Below, in pieces: positions 54,821 through 63,100 of a stretch of 64,000 nt of DNA. The stretch spans positions 4,614,501-4,678,500 of the forward strand of contig NZ_CP027773.1 of assembly GCF_003019815.1 (NCBI RefSeq), read 5' to 3'. This DNA comes from Variovorax sp. PMC12 (GTDB lineage: Bacteria > Pseudomonadota > Gammaproteobacteria > Burkholderiales > Burkholderiaceae_C). Position numbers and translations under genes: made by a program. The notes under the pieces are model-generated. The model had not been told where the DNA came from and did not search any database. It was given only the letters and a program-made list of their open reading frames with translations. Within the stretch, counting starts at the first letter, position 1, and every line of letters starts with the position of its first letter.

Positions 54821-55042
54821 CGTCGGGTACTCCCCTCCGCGAATGTCTCCCGGCCTGCGGCCTCCTCCTTTATTTCGCTGCGGGGAGTACCCGACGCCCT
54901 GCGCACAGGGCACGCTGCTGGTACTCGGCTGATCAACAACTGCTCTGCGTAACGCTCACGACGGCGGGGTGCCTTGCGCAGCGAAATAAAGGAGGAGGCC
55001 GCAGGCCGGGGGACATTCGCGGAGCAAGGTACCCCGTCGGCG
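54821..55042. repeat. Long inverted-repeat element between the VOC and dioxygenase genes
   Basis: This accounts for most of the 301-base gap 54775-55075. Arms at 54837-54882 and 54977-55022 match over 46 bp with one mismatch and enclose 94 bases. Imperfect pairing continues outward to 54821 and 55042. Inside the left part are a second inverted repeat of 15 bp (54821-54835 with 54882-54896) and a perfect hairpin GCCCTG-CGCA-CAGGGC (54896-54911). No gene or transposase is in it. Small open frames that cross it are chance. It is probably a non-autonomous mobile or REP/BIME-like repeat. Confidence 0.85.
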
Positions 55043-55075
55043 TGAGCGCGTCCCGAAGAACAGCGGTAAGTCATC

Positions 55076-56077
55076 TCAAGCCACCACCTTGGTCCCACCA
55101 AAGGTCGTCTGCTTGACGAACTTCGACGTCAGGTGGTCTCCGGAGGAAATGGGTGCGTACTTGGCGACCTCGCCGGGCGCGAGGCAGCTCGGCAGGCACT
55201 CGACCATCGCGTCGTAGTTCGGCTGGTGGAAGAACACCAGCGACTGGCGGCGGTTGGTGCTCGCCACCTCGAACGGCGGGTTGATCACGCGGTGCAGCGT
55301 GGACACCCACTGGTCGTTGGTCCACTGCATCATCAGGTCGGCAATGTTGACGACCAGGCCGCCCTCGACCTGCGGCACGTCGACCCACTGGCCTGCCTTG
55401 TTGAACACCTGCAGGCCCTTGTCGTCGGGCAGCACGATGGTGAGGCTGCCGTAGTCGCTGTGCGCGCCCGCGCGCAACTGGCCCGGCAGCGGCTGCTCGC
55501 GCTGCGGTGGATAGCTCAGCACGCGGAACATGCTGATGTGCTCGTCGATCTTGTCGTCGAAGAAGGTCTCGGGCAGGGAGAGGCCGAGCGCGAAGATGCG
55601 CATCAGCGAGCGCGAGAGATCGCTCATGGCCTCGAAGTAGCCTTCGTAGGCTTCGCGGAAACCGTCGATGGGCGGCCAGCTGTTGGGCTCGAAGTGCGGG
55701 CCGGCGGCGGGGCCGCGGTGATAGTCGTCGTCGGGCACGTTCGACGGGCCGATGGAGAACGACTCCTTCAGGTCGCCGGGCGCTGCCTCTTCCAGGCTGT
55801 AGGAGAGCCCCTCTTCGCCGACCGCGCTGTAGCCGCGCACCGCGTCTTCGCGCGGCCGGTCGACCTTGCGCTTCTCGGCCAGCGGCATGTCGAAGAACTG
55901 GCGCGAGAGCGACGACACGCGCTCTATCAGCTCGGGCGCGATGCCGTGGTTGGTGATGACGAGAAAGCCGATGCTTCGGCAGGCTTCGTCGACTTTTCTC
56001 GCAACCGCCGACTTGCCTTCGGCGGTGCCGTCGAAGTAGGGCGCGAGATCGATGATGGGAACGGACAGCAGGGTCAT
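55076..56077 (-). CDS. Isopenicillin-N-synthase-like Fe(II)/2-oxoglutarate dioxygenase (second copy)
   Basis: 333-aa oxygenase. DIOX_N part 'VPIIDLAPYFDGTAEGK' and 'SIGFLVITNHGIAPELI', iron ligands His206 and Asp208 in 'GAHSDYGSLTIVL' and the distal His in 'STLHRVINPPF', cosubstrate Arg-x-Ser in 'NRRQSLVFFHQP'. The end 'MVECLPSCLAPGEVAKYAPI' resembles the first copy, 'LIECLPTCTDAQ...'. The start at 56077 follows GAGGAAG. Upstream lie a near-perfect sigma-54 promoter and a RutR-type palindrome; it is divergent from rutR. This ties it to pyrimidine nitrogen use. A nucleobase oxygenase is the working idea, unproven. Confidence 0.9.
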   Translation of the reverse strand: MTLLSVPIIDLAPYFDGTAEGKSAVARKVDEACRSIGFLVITNHGIAPELIERVSSLSRQFFDMPLAEKRKVDRPREDAVRGYSAVGEEGLSYSLEEAAPGDLKESFSIGPSNVPDDDYHRGPAAGPHFEPNSWPPIDGFREAYEGYFEAMSDLSRSLMRIFALGLSLPETFFDDKIDEHISMFRVLSYPPQREQPLPGQLRAGAHSDYGSLTIVLPDDKGLQVFNKAGQWVDVPQVEGGLVVNIADLMMQWTNDQWVSTLHRVINPPFEVASTNRRQSLVFFHQPNYDAMVECLPSCLAPGEVAKYAPISSGDHLTSKFVKQTTFGGTKVVA

Positions 56078-56136
56078 GGCGGCTTCCTCATTCGGTCGGT
56101 CATGCAGTCGTGCATGCGTTGGCATGCCTTTCGCCA

Positions 56137-56152
56137 TGCAACGTCTGTGCCA
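56137..56152 (-). promoter_or_regulatory. Near-perfect sigma-54 promoter of the second dioxygenase gene
   Basis: On the minus strand: TGGCACAGACGTTGCA, i.e. TGGCAC-N5-TTGCA with GG and GC at the right spacing. Predicted start of transcription is near 56127, about 50 bases before the ATG at 56077. The RutR-type palindrome begins two bases upstream of the -24 part. Confidence 0.8.
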
Positions 56153-56154
56153 GT

Positions 56155-56170
56155 TGGACCAAATGGACAA
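56155..56170. promoter_or_regulatory. RutR-type palindrome before the dioxygenase and rutR genes
   Basis: TGGACCAAATGGACAA. It matches 15 of 16 bases of the reverse complement of the rutA site (61470-61485), and approximates the known RutR pattern TTGACCANNTGGTCAA. It lies in the intergenic region between rutR and the dioxygenase gene. Confidence 0.7.
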
Positions 56171-56236
56171 ATCGCATTCGCCGCGTCAGCATGGTGCGCA
56201 ACACTGCGTTGTGCCGCCGGTCGTGACGCAAGGCGA

Positions 56237-56261
56237 TGCACCGTGGCCTTACAGTGGTGCG
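56237..56261. promoter_or_regulatory. NtrC-like half-sites in the rutR-dioxygenase intergenic region
   Basis: TGCACC and GGTGCG in inverted order, 13 bases apart, about 90-110 bases upstream of the sigma-54 element. The half-sites resemble NtrC sites but the spacing is longer than the usual five. Confidence 0.3.
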
Positions 56262-56303
56262 CCGTTTGAAAACCGATGAACGTGAAGAGAAGAGCGAGGG
56301 AAG

Positions 56304-57011
56304 ATGCCGAAGACCAAGGCGCTGGCCGCAGCCAGCAGCAGTACCGACAAACCGGCGCGCAAGCGTGCCAAGCCGGCCGTGCGCAGTGCGTCGGCCGTGA
56401 ACCGGCGGCTGCGCCAGATCGAGGACAAGCGCAGCGCGATCCTCGGCGCGGCGCTGGGGCTGTTCTCGCGCTTCGGCCTGCACGGCACGTCGATCGACCA
56501 AGTGGCGGCGCGTGCCGATGTGTCGAAGAGCAACCTGCTCTATTACTTCGCGAACAAGGAAGAGCTCTACGTCAACGTGCTGCGCGATCTGCTCGCGCTG
56601 TGGCTCGAACCTCTGCGCGGCTTCAGCGCCGAGCAGGACCCGGCCGAGGCCATCGGCGGGTACATACGCCGCAAGCTGGTGGTGTCGCGCGACCGGCCCG
56701 ATGCATCGCGGCTGTTCTGCCTTGAAATGATCCAGGGCGCGCCGCTGCTGCGCGACGAACTGGACCGCGAGCTGCGCTCGCTGGTGGAGAAGAAATCGGA
56801 AGTGATCCGCGCCTGGGTCGAGTCCGGCAAGCTGGCGCCGATCGATCCGCACCACCTGATCTTCGCGCTGTGGGCGGTGACGCAGCACTACGCGGATTTC
56901 GGCGTGCAGGTGCAGGCGCTGACGGGGCACACGCTGGAAGATGCGGCGTTCTTCGAGGAGACGGTGGAGAACGTTCAGCGCATCGTGCTGCAGGGCATCG
57001 CGCCGCGCTGA
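56304..57011 (+). CDS. rutR: Pyrimidine utilisation regulator RutR (TetR family)
   Basis: 235-aa TetR-family repressor that in E. coli binds uracil or thymine. The N-terminus is a Lys/Ala-rich extension of about 35 residues. The helix-turn-helix reads 'TSIDQVAARADVSKSNLLYYF', and the C-terminal domain contains 'SRLFCLEMIQGAPLLRDELD' and 'FALWAVTQHYADFGVQVQAL', which match RutR. It converges with rutF at the far end of the rut operon and is divergent from the second dioxygenase gene. One candidate binding site lies in its own promoter region, so it may autoregulate. Confidence 0.93.
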   Translation: MPKTKALAAASSSTDKPARKRAKPAVRSASAVNRRLRQIEDKRSAILGAALGLFSRFGLHGTSIDQVAARADVSKSNLLYYFANKEELYVNVLRDLLALWLEPLRGFSAEQDPAEAIGGYIRRKLVVSRDRPDASRLFCLEMIQGAPLLRDELDRELRSLVEKKSEVIRAWVESGKLAPIDPHHLIFALWAVTQHYADFGVQVQALTGHTLEDAAFFEETVENVQRIVLQGIAPR

Positions 57012-57021
57012 CTCTTGCCTT

Positions 57022-57047
57022 GCTCCCTCCCCTTCCGGGGAGGAAGC
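57022..57047. terminator. GC hairpin between convergent rutR and rutF
   Basis: Stem CCTCCCC/GGGGAGG with a TTCC loop, extended by GCT/AGC across one mismatch. Same REP-like core as the copies near 35.3, 37.0 and 40.9 kb. No T-run, but its place between converging stops suggests a bidirectional end. Confidence 0.5.
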
Positions 57048-57050
57048 AAT

Positions 57051-57602
57051 TCAGTGCTGCGGCGGCGCCGCGATCTCGTGATAGCGCCGGTCGAAGTAGA
57101 TCAAGCCCTGCGCCGCGCCGCCGATCGCGATCGCCACGGCCTCGCAGAACAGCACGTCGTGCGTGCCCGCGCTCGTCGCGTGCACCACGCGGCAGTCGAA
57201 GGACACGGCCGCATCGTCGAGCATCGGCGAGCCGGTGGTCTTGCGGCTCCAGCGGCCGGCGGCGAAGCGCTCGTCCATCGGCGTCTTGCCGCCGAACAAC
57301 GCGGACAGCGACTGGTGGCCCGCTGCCAGCACGTTCACGCACAGCACGCCGTTGGCCTTGAACGCCGGGTACACGGAAGCGGACCGGTTCAGGCACACCA
57401 GCAGCGTCGGCGGCTCGTCGGTCACGCTGCACACGGCCGATGCGGTGAAGCCGGCGCGGCCCGCCGGGCCGTCGGTGGTGATGATGTTCACCGCCGCGCC
57501 CAGCCGCGCCATCGCGTTGCGGTAGTCGGCCTTCTGCAAGCCCGCAGGCAAGCCGGCGGGGTTCGATGACGAAGGGGCGTGGGAGGCCATGGCGTTCAAC
57601 AT
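57051..57602 (-). CDS. rutF: Flavin reductase RutF
   Basis: 183-aa NADH:FMN reductase that supplies reduced FMN to RutA. FMN-binding split-barrel marks: 'RLGAAVNIITTDGPAGRAGF', 'ASAVCSVTDEPPTLLVCLNR' and 'FCRVVHA'-type strand as 'SFDCRVVHATSAGTHDVLF'. The start at 57602 is nine bases from AAGGAG. It is the last gene of the rut operon here, 14 bases after rutE. Confidence 0.95.
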   Translation of the reverse strand: MLNAMASHAPSSSNPAGLPAGLQKADYRNAMARLGAAVNIITTDGPAGRAGFTASAVCSVTDEPPTLLVCLNRSASVYPAFKANGVLCVNVLAAGHQSLSALFGGKTPMDERFAAGRWSRKTTGSPMLDDAAVSFDCRVVHATSAGTHDVLFCEAVAIAIGGAAQGLIYFDRRYHEIAAPPQH

Positions 57603-57616
57603 GGAGAGTGACTCCT

Positions 57617-58216
57617 TCAGGCCAGCACGCAGGCTTCGTCGAAGGGCAGCCGCGGCAGGCGGCCGAACACCTTCGACGCATCGCCGTGGCCGAGGTTGAT
57701 GAGGAAATTGACGGTCCAGTCGGTGCCCTCGAAAAAGGCCGCGTCGACCTTCGCCTTGTCGAAGCCCGACATCGGGCCGGCGTCCAGGCCCACCGCGCGC
57801 GCGGCCAGCAGCAGATAGCCGGCCTGCAGGCTCGCGTTGCGGAAGGCGGTCTCGTGGGCGGCCTCGGGGCTGCCGGTGAACCAGCTGCGCGCGTCGGCAT
57901 GCGGGAACAGCGTGGGCAGCTTGTCGTAGAACTTGCGGTCCCATGCGGCAATGACGGTGACCGGCGCGCTCATGGTCTTGTCGAGGTTGCCCTTGGAGAG
58001 CGCGGGCGCCAGGCGCTGCTTGCCTTCGGGCGTGCGCACGAACACGAAGCGCGCGGGCGAGCAGTTGGCCGAGGTCGGGCCCAGGCTCGCGGGCGAATAG
58101 ATCTGCCGCAGTTGCGCGTCGGTGACGGGCTCGTCGGTCCAGCCGTTGTGGCTGCGTGCGCCGGTGAACAGCAGCGACAGCGCTGCGTCGTCGAGTGTGG
58201 ATGCAAGAGTGGTCAT
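57617..58216 (-). CDS. rutE: Malonic semialdehyde reductase RutE (nitroreductase fold)
   Basis: 199-aa FMN-dependent reductase that converts malonic semialdehyde from pyrimidine breakdown to 3-hydroxypropionate. Family marks: 'LLFTGARSHNGWTDEPVTD', 'ASLGPTSANCSPARFVFVR' and 'LAARAVGLDAGPMSGFD'. Its start overlaps the rutD stop (ATGA). Confidence 0.95.
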   Translation of the reverse strand: MTTLASTLDDAALSLLFTGARSHNGWTDEPVTDAQLRQIYSPASLGPTSANCSPARFVFVRTPEGKQRLAPALSKGNLDKTMSAPVTVIAAWDRKFYDKLPTLFPHADARSWFTGSPEAAHETAFRNASLQAGYLLLAARAVGLDAGPMSGFDKAKVDAAFFEGTDWTVNFLINLGHGDASKVFGRLPRLPFDEACVLA

Positions 58217-59019
58217 GCTGGAACTGCGGGTGCGGTGACCCGCGAAAGAAAGTCGAGCAGGCTGCGGTTGAAGGCTTCGGCCTCGGTCACGCTGTGGGCG
58301 TGGCCGCCGTGCGGCATGAAGTCGAGCGTGACGTCGCGCAGGCCATCGGCCAGGCGCTGGGAGCAGGTCCAGGGCACGAGTGCGTCGTCCTTGGCCGCAG
58401 CCACCAATGCGGGCGCGGCGATGTCGCCCAGGCGTGCGTCGATGTCGAAGGCGCGCAGGGCGGCGATGCGCGCGCGCATGTTGGCCTCGCCGGGAAAATG
58501 GGCGAAGGCGTGATCGACTTCGGCGGCCACGCGCTGCGCGTGCTCGGCGGCCCAGGCTGCGGGGTAGAGGAAGATCGGCTGCGCTTCCACGTAGGCGCGC
58601 GCACCGCATGCGCCGAGCAGCGCGAGCCGTGCATCGAAGCAGCGCGCCGAATGCGGGTTGGGCTTCGACCATGCGTTGACGAGCACGAGGCTCGCAATGC
58701 GCGCGGGTGCATCCAGCGCGAGCTGCAGGCCCACGAGGCCGCCGAGCGCATGGCCCGCGAAGTGGCACCGCGAAGTGTTCGTGGCGTCGAGGATTTCCAG
58801 CACGTCCTGCGCCATGTCCTCGATGGCATAGGCAGCGGGCAGCGCGCCGGGGCTGCGGCCCGTGCCGCGCTGGTCGTAGGCGACGACGCGGTGCCCGGCG
58901 TCGACCAGCGCGCCGAGCTGCGGCTGCCAGAAACCGGCCGAGCCGCCGAGGCCGGACGACAGCAGCACAGTGGAGGGCGCCTCGGACGGCCCGTGCACCT
59001 CGTAGTGCAGCGAAGGCAT
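58213..59019 (-). CDS. rutD: RutD, alpha/beta-hydrolase-fold aminoacrylate hydrolase/deaminase
   Basis: 268-aa protein of the alpha/beta-hydrolase fold. 'VLLSSGLGGSAGFWQPQLG', 'VVAYDQRGTGRSPGALPAAY', 'HFAGHALGGLVGLQLAL' and the C-terminal 'PHGGHAHSVTEAE'. The usual nucleophile Ser of the elbow (GxSxG) is Ala here, as in E. coli RutD (GHALG), so this is a family trait and not damage. It speeds loss of aminoacrylate. The start at 59019 is eight bases after rutC. Confidence 0.94.
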   Translation of the reverse strand: MPSLHYEVHGPSEAPSTVLLSSGLGGSAGFWQPQLGALVDAGHRVVAYDQRGTGRSPGALPAAYAIEDMAQDVLEILDATNTSRCHFAGHALGGLVGLQLALDAPARIASLVLVNAWSKPNPHSARCFDARLALLGACGARAYVEAQPIFLYPAAWAAEHAQRVAAEVDHAFAHFPGEANMRARIAALRAFDIDARLGDIAAPALVAAAKDDALVPWTCSQRLADGLRDVTLDFMPHGGHAHSVTEAEAFNRSLLDFLSRVTAPAVPA

Positions 59020-59027
59020 GCGGCGCC

Positions 59028-59420
59028 TCAGCCCTTGTTGCCGATGTGCGCGATCGAGGCGATCTCGATCAGTGCATCGGGCTTCACCAGGCCGCACTGG
59101 ATGCAGTAGCGCGCGGGCTTGGTGCCGGGAAAGAACTCGGCGTACACCGCGTTGATCTTCGCGTAGTCGGCCCAGTCCTTGAGCATGATCTGGTTGAAGG
59201 TCACGTCGTCCATGGTGCCGCCGGCGGCCTCGACCACGCCCTTGATGATGGTGAGCACATGCCGGGCCTGCGCACTCGCGTCGCCGACGTGCACCACGTT
59301 GTTGTCCTTGTCGAAGGGCAGCGTGCCCGACACGTAGAGCACGCCGTCGGCGAGCGTGCCGGGAACATAGGGGGCGAGCGGCACGCCGGTGCCGGGAGGG
59401 ATGATGGCTTGCTTGGGCAT
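59028..59420 (-). CDS. rutC: RutC, Rid-family aminoacrylate peracid reductase/deaminase
   Basis: 130-aa YjgF/Rid-type protein. 'LADGVLYVSGTLPFDKDNNV', 'GGTMDDVTFNQIMLKDWADY' and 'FFPGTKPARYCIQCGLVKPD' include the conserved Arg and Cys of the family pocket. It acts on the aminoacrylate branch after RutB. RutB lies 25 bases upstream. Confidence 0.95.
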   Translation of the reverse strand: MPKQAIIPPGTGVPLAPYVPGTLADGVLYVSGTLPFDKDNNVVHVGDASAQARHVLTIIKGVVEAAGGTMDDVTFNQIMLKDWADYAKINAVYAEFFPGTKPARYCIQCGLVKPDALIEIASIAHIGNKG

Positions 59421-59445
59421 TGGGGAACTCCTCGATGAAGGTGAA

Positions 59446-60240
59446 TCAGGCGACGGCCGCTTCGGCCGACGCGGGTTGGGAAACGGCTTGCGGCGCGGCA
59501 AAGGTGGCGCAGAACTGGTCCACCGTGGAGACCCATCCGAAGAAGGTCTCGACGTTGTAGACCGATGCCTTCTGGATGGCCGGGCCGCCGAGCTCGTGCG
59601 TGGCGTCTTCCAGCATCACCGCGAAGTACTCGAGGTGGAAGGCGTCGCGCAGCGTCGACTCCACGCACACGTTGGTCGCGATGCCGGTGAAGGCCAGGTG
59701 CCGGATGCCGCGCGCGCGCAGCGTGCTGTCGAGCGTGCTGTTGAAGAAGCCGCTGTAGCGCGTCTTGGGAACCACGATGTCGCCGGCCTGCGGCTTCATC
59801 TGGTCGATGAGTTCGTAGTCCCAGCCGCCCTTGGCGAGGAACTTGCCCTGCAGCTCGGGCCTGGCGCGCATGGTCTTGAGCGCGTTCGACTTGTGCCAGT
59901 TGGGCGAGCCGGGCCCGCCGGCTTCCACGTAGTCGGCGTCCCAGCCGTTCTGCAGGAACACGACCAGCATGCCCGCCGCGCGCGCTGCGGCAATGGCGCG
60001 CACGATGTTGGCGATGGTGCCCTGCGCGCCGGAGATGTCGAAGCCGGCCGAGTCGACATACCCGCCAATGGATGCATAGGCGTTCTGCATGTCGACGACG
60101 ATCAGCGCCGAATCGCTGGCGTGCATCGCAAGCGGCTCGGGGCGTGCCGGCAGCACCAGCGGTGCGGGTGCGCCGGGCGGGCGCGGCGCGCCGACGGGCG
60201 TGGTCGAGGTGAGGGTGGTGTTGCGTGCGGGTGCGCTCAC
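59446..60240 (-). CDS. rutB: RutB, ureidoacrylate amidohydrolase
   Basis: 264-aa isochorismatase-fold hydrolase that cleaves ureidoacrylate (peroxide) to aminoacrylate and carbamate. Triad: Asp in 'LIVVDMQNAYASIGG', Lys in 'VVPKTRYSGFFNSTLD' and Cys in 'TGIATNVCVESTLRDAF'. The start is GTG at 60240, with CAGGAG eight bases upstream. The first thirty residues are Pro/Ala-rich and dispensable by comparison with the E. coli enzyme. Confidence 0.96.
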   Translation of the reverse strand: MSAPARNTTLTSTTPVGAPRPPGAPAPLVLPARPEPLAMHASDSALIVVDMQNAYASIGGYVDSAGFDISGAQGTIANIVRAIAAARAAGMLVVFLQNGWDADYVEAGGPGSPNWHKSNALKTMRARPELQGKFLAKGGWDYELIDQMKPQAGDIVVPKTRYSGFFNSTLDSTLRARGIRHLAFTGIATNVCVESTLRDAFHLEYFAVMLEDATHELGGPAIQKASVYNVETFFGWVSTVDQFCATFAAPQAVSQPASAEAAVA

Positions 60241-60254
60241 GTGGGTGCTCCTGT

Positions 60255-61367
<1,113 letters not shown>

Positions 61368-61401
61368 GGAAGGACTCCTGTTGCGTGATTGCGCAGCTCC
61401 T

Positions 61402-61417
61402 TGCATGCGGCGTGCCA
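61402..61417 (-). promoter_or_regulatory. Sigma-54 promoter of the rut operon
   Basis: On the minus strand: TGGCACGCCGCATGCA, i.e. TGGCACG-N4-ATGCA, one base off the TTGCW consensus. GG at -24 and GC at -12 have the correct spacing. Predicted transcription start is near 61391, about 24 bases before the ATG. The E. coli rut operon is also sigma-54/NtrC dependent. Confidence 0.78.
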
Positions 61418-61469
61418 GTTTGAAAATTTGTTTTAAATCAATGGCTTAGTGGTATTTTCAGGTTTGTGT

Positions 61470-61485
61470 TTGACCATTTGGTCCA
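61470..61485. promoter_or_regulatory. RutR-type palindrome upstream of rutA
   Basis: TTGACCATTTGGTCCA. It agrees with TTGACCANNTGGTCAA in all defined positions except one (C for A near the end). It lies about 55 bases upstream of the -24 element. Confidence 0.78.
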
Positions 61486-61515
61486 AAACGGAGCAGGCGA
61501 TTCGCCAGGATTGCG

Positions 61516-61548
61516 GCACCGCGGTGCGGACCGTGCCAAAGCGGTGCA
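61516..61548. promoter_or_regulatory. NtrC-like enhancer candidates upstream of rutA
   Basis: GCACCGCGGTGC, a perfect palindrome (61516-61527), and TGCCAAAGCGGTGCA (61534-61548), whose right half GGTGCA is a consensus NtrC half-site. Both lie about 100-130 bases upstream of the -24 element, the normal enhancer distance. Spacing of half-sites is not ideal in either. Confidence 0.35.
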
Positions 61549-61584
61549 GTGCCCCCGTCACCGACTGCGCGGCAGAATCACGCC

Positions 61585-62037
61585 ATGCCCAAGACTCCAC
61601 TCCGCGCCGCCGCGGCCATCGGCGGCACTGCCGACGACGTCGAAGCGGCCTTCTACGAAGCGCTGCAACGCGGCGACATCGATGCACTGATGGCCTGCTG
61701 GGCCGACGAGGACGAGGTGTTCTGCGTGCACCCCGGCGGTCCGCGGCTGGTGGGCGCGGTCGCGATCCGCGCGGCCTTCGAGCAGATGTTCGGCAACGGC
61801 GCGATCCACGCCACGCCCGCGCGGGTGCGCAAGATCGAATCGCTCGCCAGCGCGGTGCACAACGTGCTGGAGCGCATCGAGGTGCTCACGGCCGAGGGCC
61901 CGCGCCACGCTTTCGTGCTGGCCACCAACGTCTATCACAAGACCGCGCAGGGCTGGCGCCTGGTGGCGCACCATGCGAGCCCCGGCAGCGCGCGCGAACC
62001 CGACGACGCCAACGATCCGCCCCAGACCCTGCATTGA
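61585..62037 (+). CDS. NTF2-like (SnoaL/DUF4440-type) protein
   Basis: 150-aa protein with a single NTF2-like cone fold: 'VEAAFYEALQRGDIDALMAC', 'WADEDEVFCVHPGGPRLVGA', 'AIRAAFEQMFGNGAIHATPA' and 'TNVYHKTAQGWRLVAHHASP'. Members act as small isomerases, hydrolases or ligand-binding units; the catalytic residues here do not single out one activity. I chose the ATG at 61585; an earlier ATG at 61549 is possible. It is divergent from rutA and followed three bases later by a hydrolase gene. Confidence 0.85.
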   Translation: MPKTPLRAAAAIGGTADDVEAAFYEALQRGDIDALMACWADEDEVFCVHPGGPRLVGAVAIRAAFEQMFGNGAIHATPARVRKIESLASAVHNVLERIEVLTAEGPRHAFVLATNVYHKTAQGWRLVAHHASPGSAREPDDANDPPQTLH

Positions 62038-62040
62038 TCG

Positions 62041-63081
62041 ATGCCGTCCTTCGTTCCTTCCGCTCCCCCGTCATCTGCTTCGGACCCTTCCCCCTCGACG
62101 GCCATGGGCTACATGGCGCCGCGCTGGCTGCCCGGCGGCAACCTGCAGACGATCTGGCCCGCGCTCTATGCACGCCGCTTCGACGGGCCGGCGCCGGTCT
62201 ACCGGCGCGAGCGCTGGCAGACGCCCGACGGCGACTTCATCGACGTCGACTTCGTCGATGCGCCCCGGCAGCCGGCGCCGCTGCTGGTGCTGTTCCACGG
62301 CCTGGAGGGTTCATCGCGCAGCCATTACGCCGAAGCCTTCGCCGCATTCGCCGCATCGCAGGGCATGGCCTTCGCGGTGCCGCATTTCCGGGGCTGCAGC
62401 GGCGAGCTGAACCTGGCGCCGCGCGCCTATCACTCGGGCGACTTCGAGGAGATCGGCTGGATCCTCTCGCGCATGCGCGAGAACCATGCGCGCAAGGGCG
62501 GCGGTCCGGTGCTGGCCGCGGGCGTGTCGCTCGGCGGCAATGCGCTGATGCGATGGGCCTCTGAGGCCGGTGAAACGGCTGCCGGCGTGGTGAACGCGGT
62601 GGCCTCGGTGTGTGCGCCGCTCGACCTGGCGGCGGGCGGCGAGGCCATCGGCAGGGGCTTCAACAAGCTGGTCTACACGCGCATGTTCCTCGCGACCATG
62701 AAGCCCAAGGCCATGGCCAAGCTGGCGCAGTTCCCTGGCCTGTTCGACCGCGACCGCCTGCTGGCCGCGCGCGACCTCTATACCTTCGACGACATCTTCA
62801 CCGCGCCCCTGCACGGCTTTCGCGATGCCGACGACTACTGGGCCCGGGGCTCGGCCAAGCCGCACCTGGCATCCATCCGCGTGCCCGCGCTGGTGGTGAA
62901 CGCGCGCAACGACCCTTTCATTCCCGCCAGCAGCCTGCCGCTGCCCGGCGAGGTGGGTGCGCACGTCACGCTGTGGCAGCCCGCGCATGGCGGCCACGTG
63001 GGCTTTCCCATGGGGCTGCCGCCGGGGCACGTGCGCGGCATGCCGGAGCGCGTAGGCGGCTGGCTGGCCCGCCACGCCTGA
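62041..63081 (+). CDS. YheT-family alpha/beta hydrolase
   Basis: 346-aa hydrolase. 'APRWLPGGNLQTIWPALYAR', 'LLVLFHGLEGSSRSHYAEAF', 'AVPHFRGCSGELNLAPRAYH', nucleophile elbow 'AAGVSLGGNALMRWA' (Ser of GVSLGG), acid in 'VNARNDPFIP' and catalytic His in 'AHGGHVGFPMG'. This matches YheT/ABHD1-3-type esterases of unknown natural substrate. The start at 62041 is four bases after the NTF2-like stop; an ATG at 62104 just before the conserved part is possible. Confidence 0.92.
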   Translation: MPSFVPSAPPSSASDPSPSTAMGYMAPRWLPGGNLQTIWPALYARRFDGPAPVYRRERWQTPDGDFIDVDFVDAPRQPAPLLVLFHGLEGSSRSHYAEAFAAFAASQGMAFAVPHFRGCSGELNLAPRAYHSGDFEEIGWILSRMRENHARKGGGPVLAAGVSLGGNALMRWASEAGETAAGVVNAVASVCAPLDLAAGGEAIGRGFNKLVYTRMFLATMKPKAMAKLAQFPGLFDRDRLLAARDLYTFDDIFTAPLHGFRDADDYWARGSAKPHLASIRVPALVVNARNDPFIPASSLPLPGEVGAHVTLWQPAHGGHVGFPMGLPPGHVRGMPERVGGWLARHA

Positions 63082-63100
63082 CGGCGAGCACAATAGCTTC

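Noticed and set aside
54802..55101. A 99-codon frame across the intergenic gap
   Set aside because: It is translated from the large inverted repeat, has no ribosome-binding site, and contains mirror-image peptide pieces that come from the repeat arms.
58213..59019. Apparent loss of the catalytic Ser in the RutD hydrolase elbow (GHALGG)
   Set aside because: E. coli RutD also has Ala at this position, so this is a family feature and not a pseudogene sign.
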